Made by a program: the position numbers and the translations under genes. Below the pieces are notes generated by a model. That model saw only the letters and a program-made list of their open reading frames with translations. It was not told the origin of the DNA and made no database searches. From NCBI GenBank assembly GCA_030615475.1, contig JAUWZF010000094.1, positions 1 to 5,349 on the forward strand: a DNA stretch of 5,349 nucleotides, read 5' to 3'. This stretch comes from Dehalococcoidales bacterium (lineage in GTDB: Bacteria; Chloroflexota; Dehalococcoidia; Dehalococcoidales; RBG-16-60-22). Every line of letters starts with the position of its first letter. The stretch's first letter is position 1. Positions 4,752 through 5,349 of this stretch are shown piece by piece.

Positions 4752-5321
4752 TTACTTATACAGCCACTTCCGGAATATATATCGGCTGAACCAGGGCATC
4801 AAAGCCCACGTTAAAACCCCCACCAGCAGTACGGTCGTCAGGATATTAAGCAGGAAAAAATTCGCCCCTTCGAAGATAATATCCAGCAAAGGTACGATAC
4901 CTGATGCCACTATGTATACCGCTATGCAGGTAACGATGAACATTTTCCATCGCGGGGGCGTCTCCAGCTCAGGGCATTCCGGGATAGAAAACCATGTCTC
5001 CAGGCCCGTCGCCTCTTGCCGACTCCTCCGGGAGAACTCGTCCGCCTCGTGCGACAGTTTCTGGCGGACGTAGGAGGTTTCCCAGATATGCACGGACTTC
5101 TCGTCCGCGAAACGCAGTACGAGGTGGTACAGCCCGGACTTGCCCGGCTCCGGTATCAGCATCGTCACGCCCTTGTTGCCGGGGGCCTCCTTGGCCGCCT
5201 CCACCAGCCGCCGTACCCAGTCGTCGTACTCCCGCTCGTGCCCCGGATACACGTTCCGGATAACCACCACCGTCAAGTCCTTCCTGCCCTTCCCGATCGT
5301 TACTATCCTGTCGTTCTCCAT
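4752..5321 (-). CDS. ABM-superfamily protein with two C-terminal membrane helices (COG3224-like)
   Basis: The protein has 189 residues. Residues about 12-115 resemble the antibiotic biosynthesis monooxygenase (ABM, dimeric ferredoxin-like) fold: VVVIRNVYPGHEREYDDWV at the front, a central YHLVLRF strand (65-71), and the TGLETWFSIP block (105-114), which I recognise from COG3224-type proteins. PPRWKMF (122-128) then leads into two hydrophobic helices, about 127-147 and 154-175, ending in a short basic tail. It is therefore probably membrane-anchored with the ABM domain in the cytoplasm. True monooxygenase activity is not established for this subgroup; a heme, quinone or small-molecule binding role is equally possible. 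The ATG at 5321 has GGGAG (5330-5334) eight bases upstream. The promoter lies beyond the window. The gene converges on the aldo/keto reductase and has its own terminator. Confidence 0.85.
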   Translation of the reverse strand: MENDRIVTIGKGRKDLTVVVIRNVYPGHEREYDDWVRRLVEAAKEAPGNKGVTMLIPEPGKSGLYHLVLRFADEKSVHIWETSYVRQKLSHEADEFSRRSRQEATGLETWFSIPECPELETPPRWKMFIVTCIAVYIVASGIVPLLDIIFEGANFFLLNILTTVLLVGVLTWALMPWFSRYIFRKWLYK

Positions 5322-5329
5322 AAGCTCAA

Positions 5330-5334
5330 CTCCC
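5330..5334 (-). promoter_or_regulatory. Shine-Dalgarno of the ABM-fold gene
   Basis: GGGAG on the minus strand, eight bases before the ATG at 5319-5321. No earlier in-frame start is visible in the remaining bases of the window. Confidence 0.6.
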
Positions 5335-5349
5335 GAGACTACCTGGTTG

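Overview
The window carries five protein-coding genes: one on the minus strand, a run of four on the plus strand in two transcription units, then one on the minus strand. Gene content and style suggest an anaerobic or strictly fermenting/respiring bacterium, most likely a Chloroflexota (Dehalococcoidia-like) chromosome. This rests on the TraR/DksA zinc finger - lspA - rluD gene order, an Fe-S aldo/keto reductase, and intergenic GC-rich hairpin repeats. The assignment is inference from style; no taxonomic marker such as rRNA is present.

Layout. Positions 1-131 hold a degenerate copy of an intergenic repeat and nothing else recognisable. A minus-strand gene (153-725) encodes an Arg/Gln/Ala-rich coiled-coil protein of unknown function and ends inside its own intrinsic terminator. 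A divergent, gene-free region (726-1317) follows. It contains a hairpin, a good sigma70-type promoter candidate, a stretch that would fold into a nested hairpin RNA, and a second -10 box. Then comes a tight cluster: a short TraR/DksA-type zinc finger protein (1318-1698), signal peptidase II lspA (1670-2173) and an RluD-type 23S rRNA pseudouridine synthase (2170-3063). The coding regions overlap, so they are almost certainly one operon.

Region 3064-3427 is gene-free. It holds a dRS3-like ATTCCCGC/GCGGGAAT repeat, a composite hairpin repeat bounded by inverted 11-bp tails, and a leader with two tandem hairpins. The aldo/keto reductase with C-terminal 4Fe-4S cysteines (3428-4594) follows. It converges on a minus-strand gene (4752-5321) for an ABM-fold protein with two C-terminal membrane helices. 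The 157-bp convergent gap is filled by a second, larger copy of the composite repeat, part of which looks like a strong minus-strand terminator.

The coding genes are ordinary housekeeping or redox genes, and I do not see a clear novel multi-gene system. The points most worth a second look are non-coding: the modular repeat whose two hairpin modules keep an identical 31-nt spacing in two places, the promoter-plus-folded-RNA candidate at about 1045-1221, and the tandem hairpins just before the reductase Shine-Dalgarno.
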